Shown: piece after piece, positions 14,844-14,846 of the stretch
Layout: every line of letters starts with the position of its first letter
Position numbering within the stretch: position 1 is the first letter of the stretch
Source of the DNA: an uncultured Clostridia bacterium
GTDB lineage: Bacteria > Bacillota > Clostridia > Oscillospirales > Acutalibacteraceae
DNA length: 14,846 nucleotides
Assembly: GCA_946004305.1 (NCBI GenBank)
Contig: CAMFZJ010000017.1
Coordinates: 1-14,846 of the forward strand
Direction: 5' to 3'
Translations under genes and position numbers: made by a program
Notes under the pieces: generated by a model
Database searches by the model: none
What the model was told of the DNA's origin: nothing
What the model saw: the letters and a program-made list of their open reading frames with translations, nothing else

Positions 14844-14846
14844 AAC

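Overview
The window is a low-GC, AT-rich segment that looks like the chromosome of an anaerobic Firmicute of class Clostridia (possibly Oscillospirales/Ruminococcaceae; the family is a guess). The evidence is strong AAGGAGG-type ribosome sites, a Pho/Pst cluster with TTAACA-type Pho boxes, and an Rnf operon in the clostridial order C-D-G-E-A-B with apbE in front. No mobile element, CRISPR array, tRNA or rRNA is visible. Nearly every base is in a recognisable gene or a short regulatory gap.

Left part (1-7776), phosphate uptake and sensing. The 3' part of a Na+/phosphate cotransporter with a PhoU-like tail runs rightward and converges on phoR at a shared bidirectional terminator (1107-1142). 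The leftward genes read, in transcription order, pstS-pstC-pstA-pstB-phoU, then a strong terminator (3621-3649), then phoB-phoR from a separate promoter. The pstS and phoB promoters share the pattern TTTACA-N5-TTAACA and a last box 15 bases ahead of the -10. This suggests that both are activated by the encoded PhoB/PhoR pair when phosphate is scarce.

Right part (7861-14788), ion-pumping electron transport. A divergent sigma-A-like promoter drives apbE, a NusG-domain-II protein, a Gx-transporter/HepS1-like membrane protein and rnfC-D-G-E-A-B, ending at a long terminator hairpin. RnfB and RnfC carry the iron-sulfur clusters and the NADH/FMN site. RnfA and RnfE form the membrane core with paired in-membrane cysteines. 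RnfD and RnfG carry threonines for covalent FMN, which the lipoprotein ApbE would attach. The complex couples ferredoxin:NAD+ electron transfer to Na+ or H+ pumping. Most junctions in both operons are one-base TAATG stop/start overlaps.

Right edge (14809-14846). A near-consensus promoter is overlaid by a perfect 11-bp inverted repeat, so the next gene, outside the window, is probably repressor-controlled.

The most unusual item is PstS. Its sequence blocks are in swapped order relative to ordinary PstS: the part that is normally C-terminal comes first, and the chain ends where the normal protein is in mid-sequence. It reads as a circularly permuted phosphate-binding protein of normal length.
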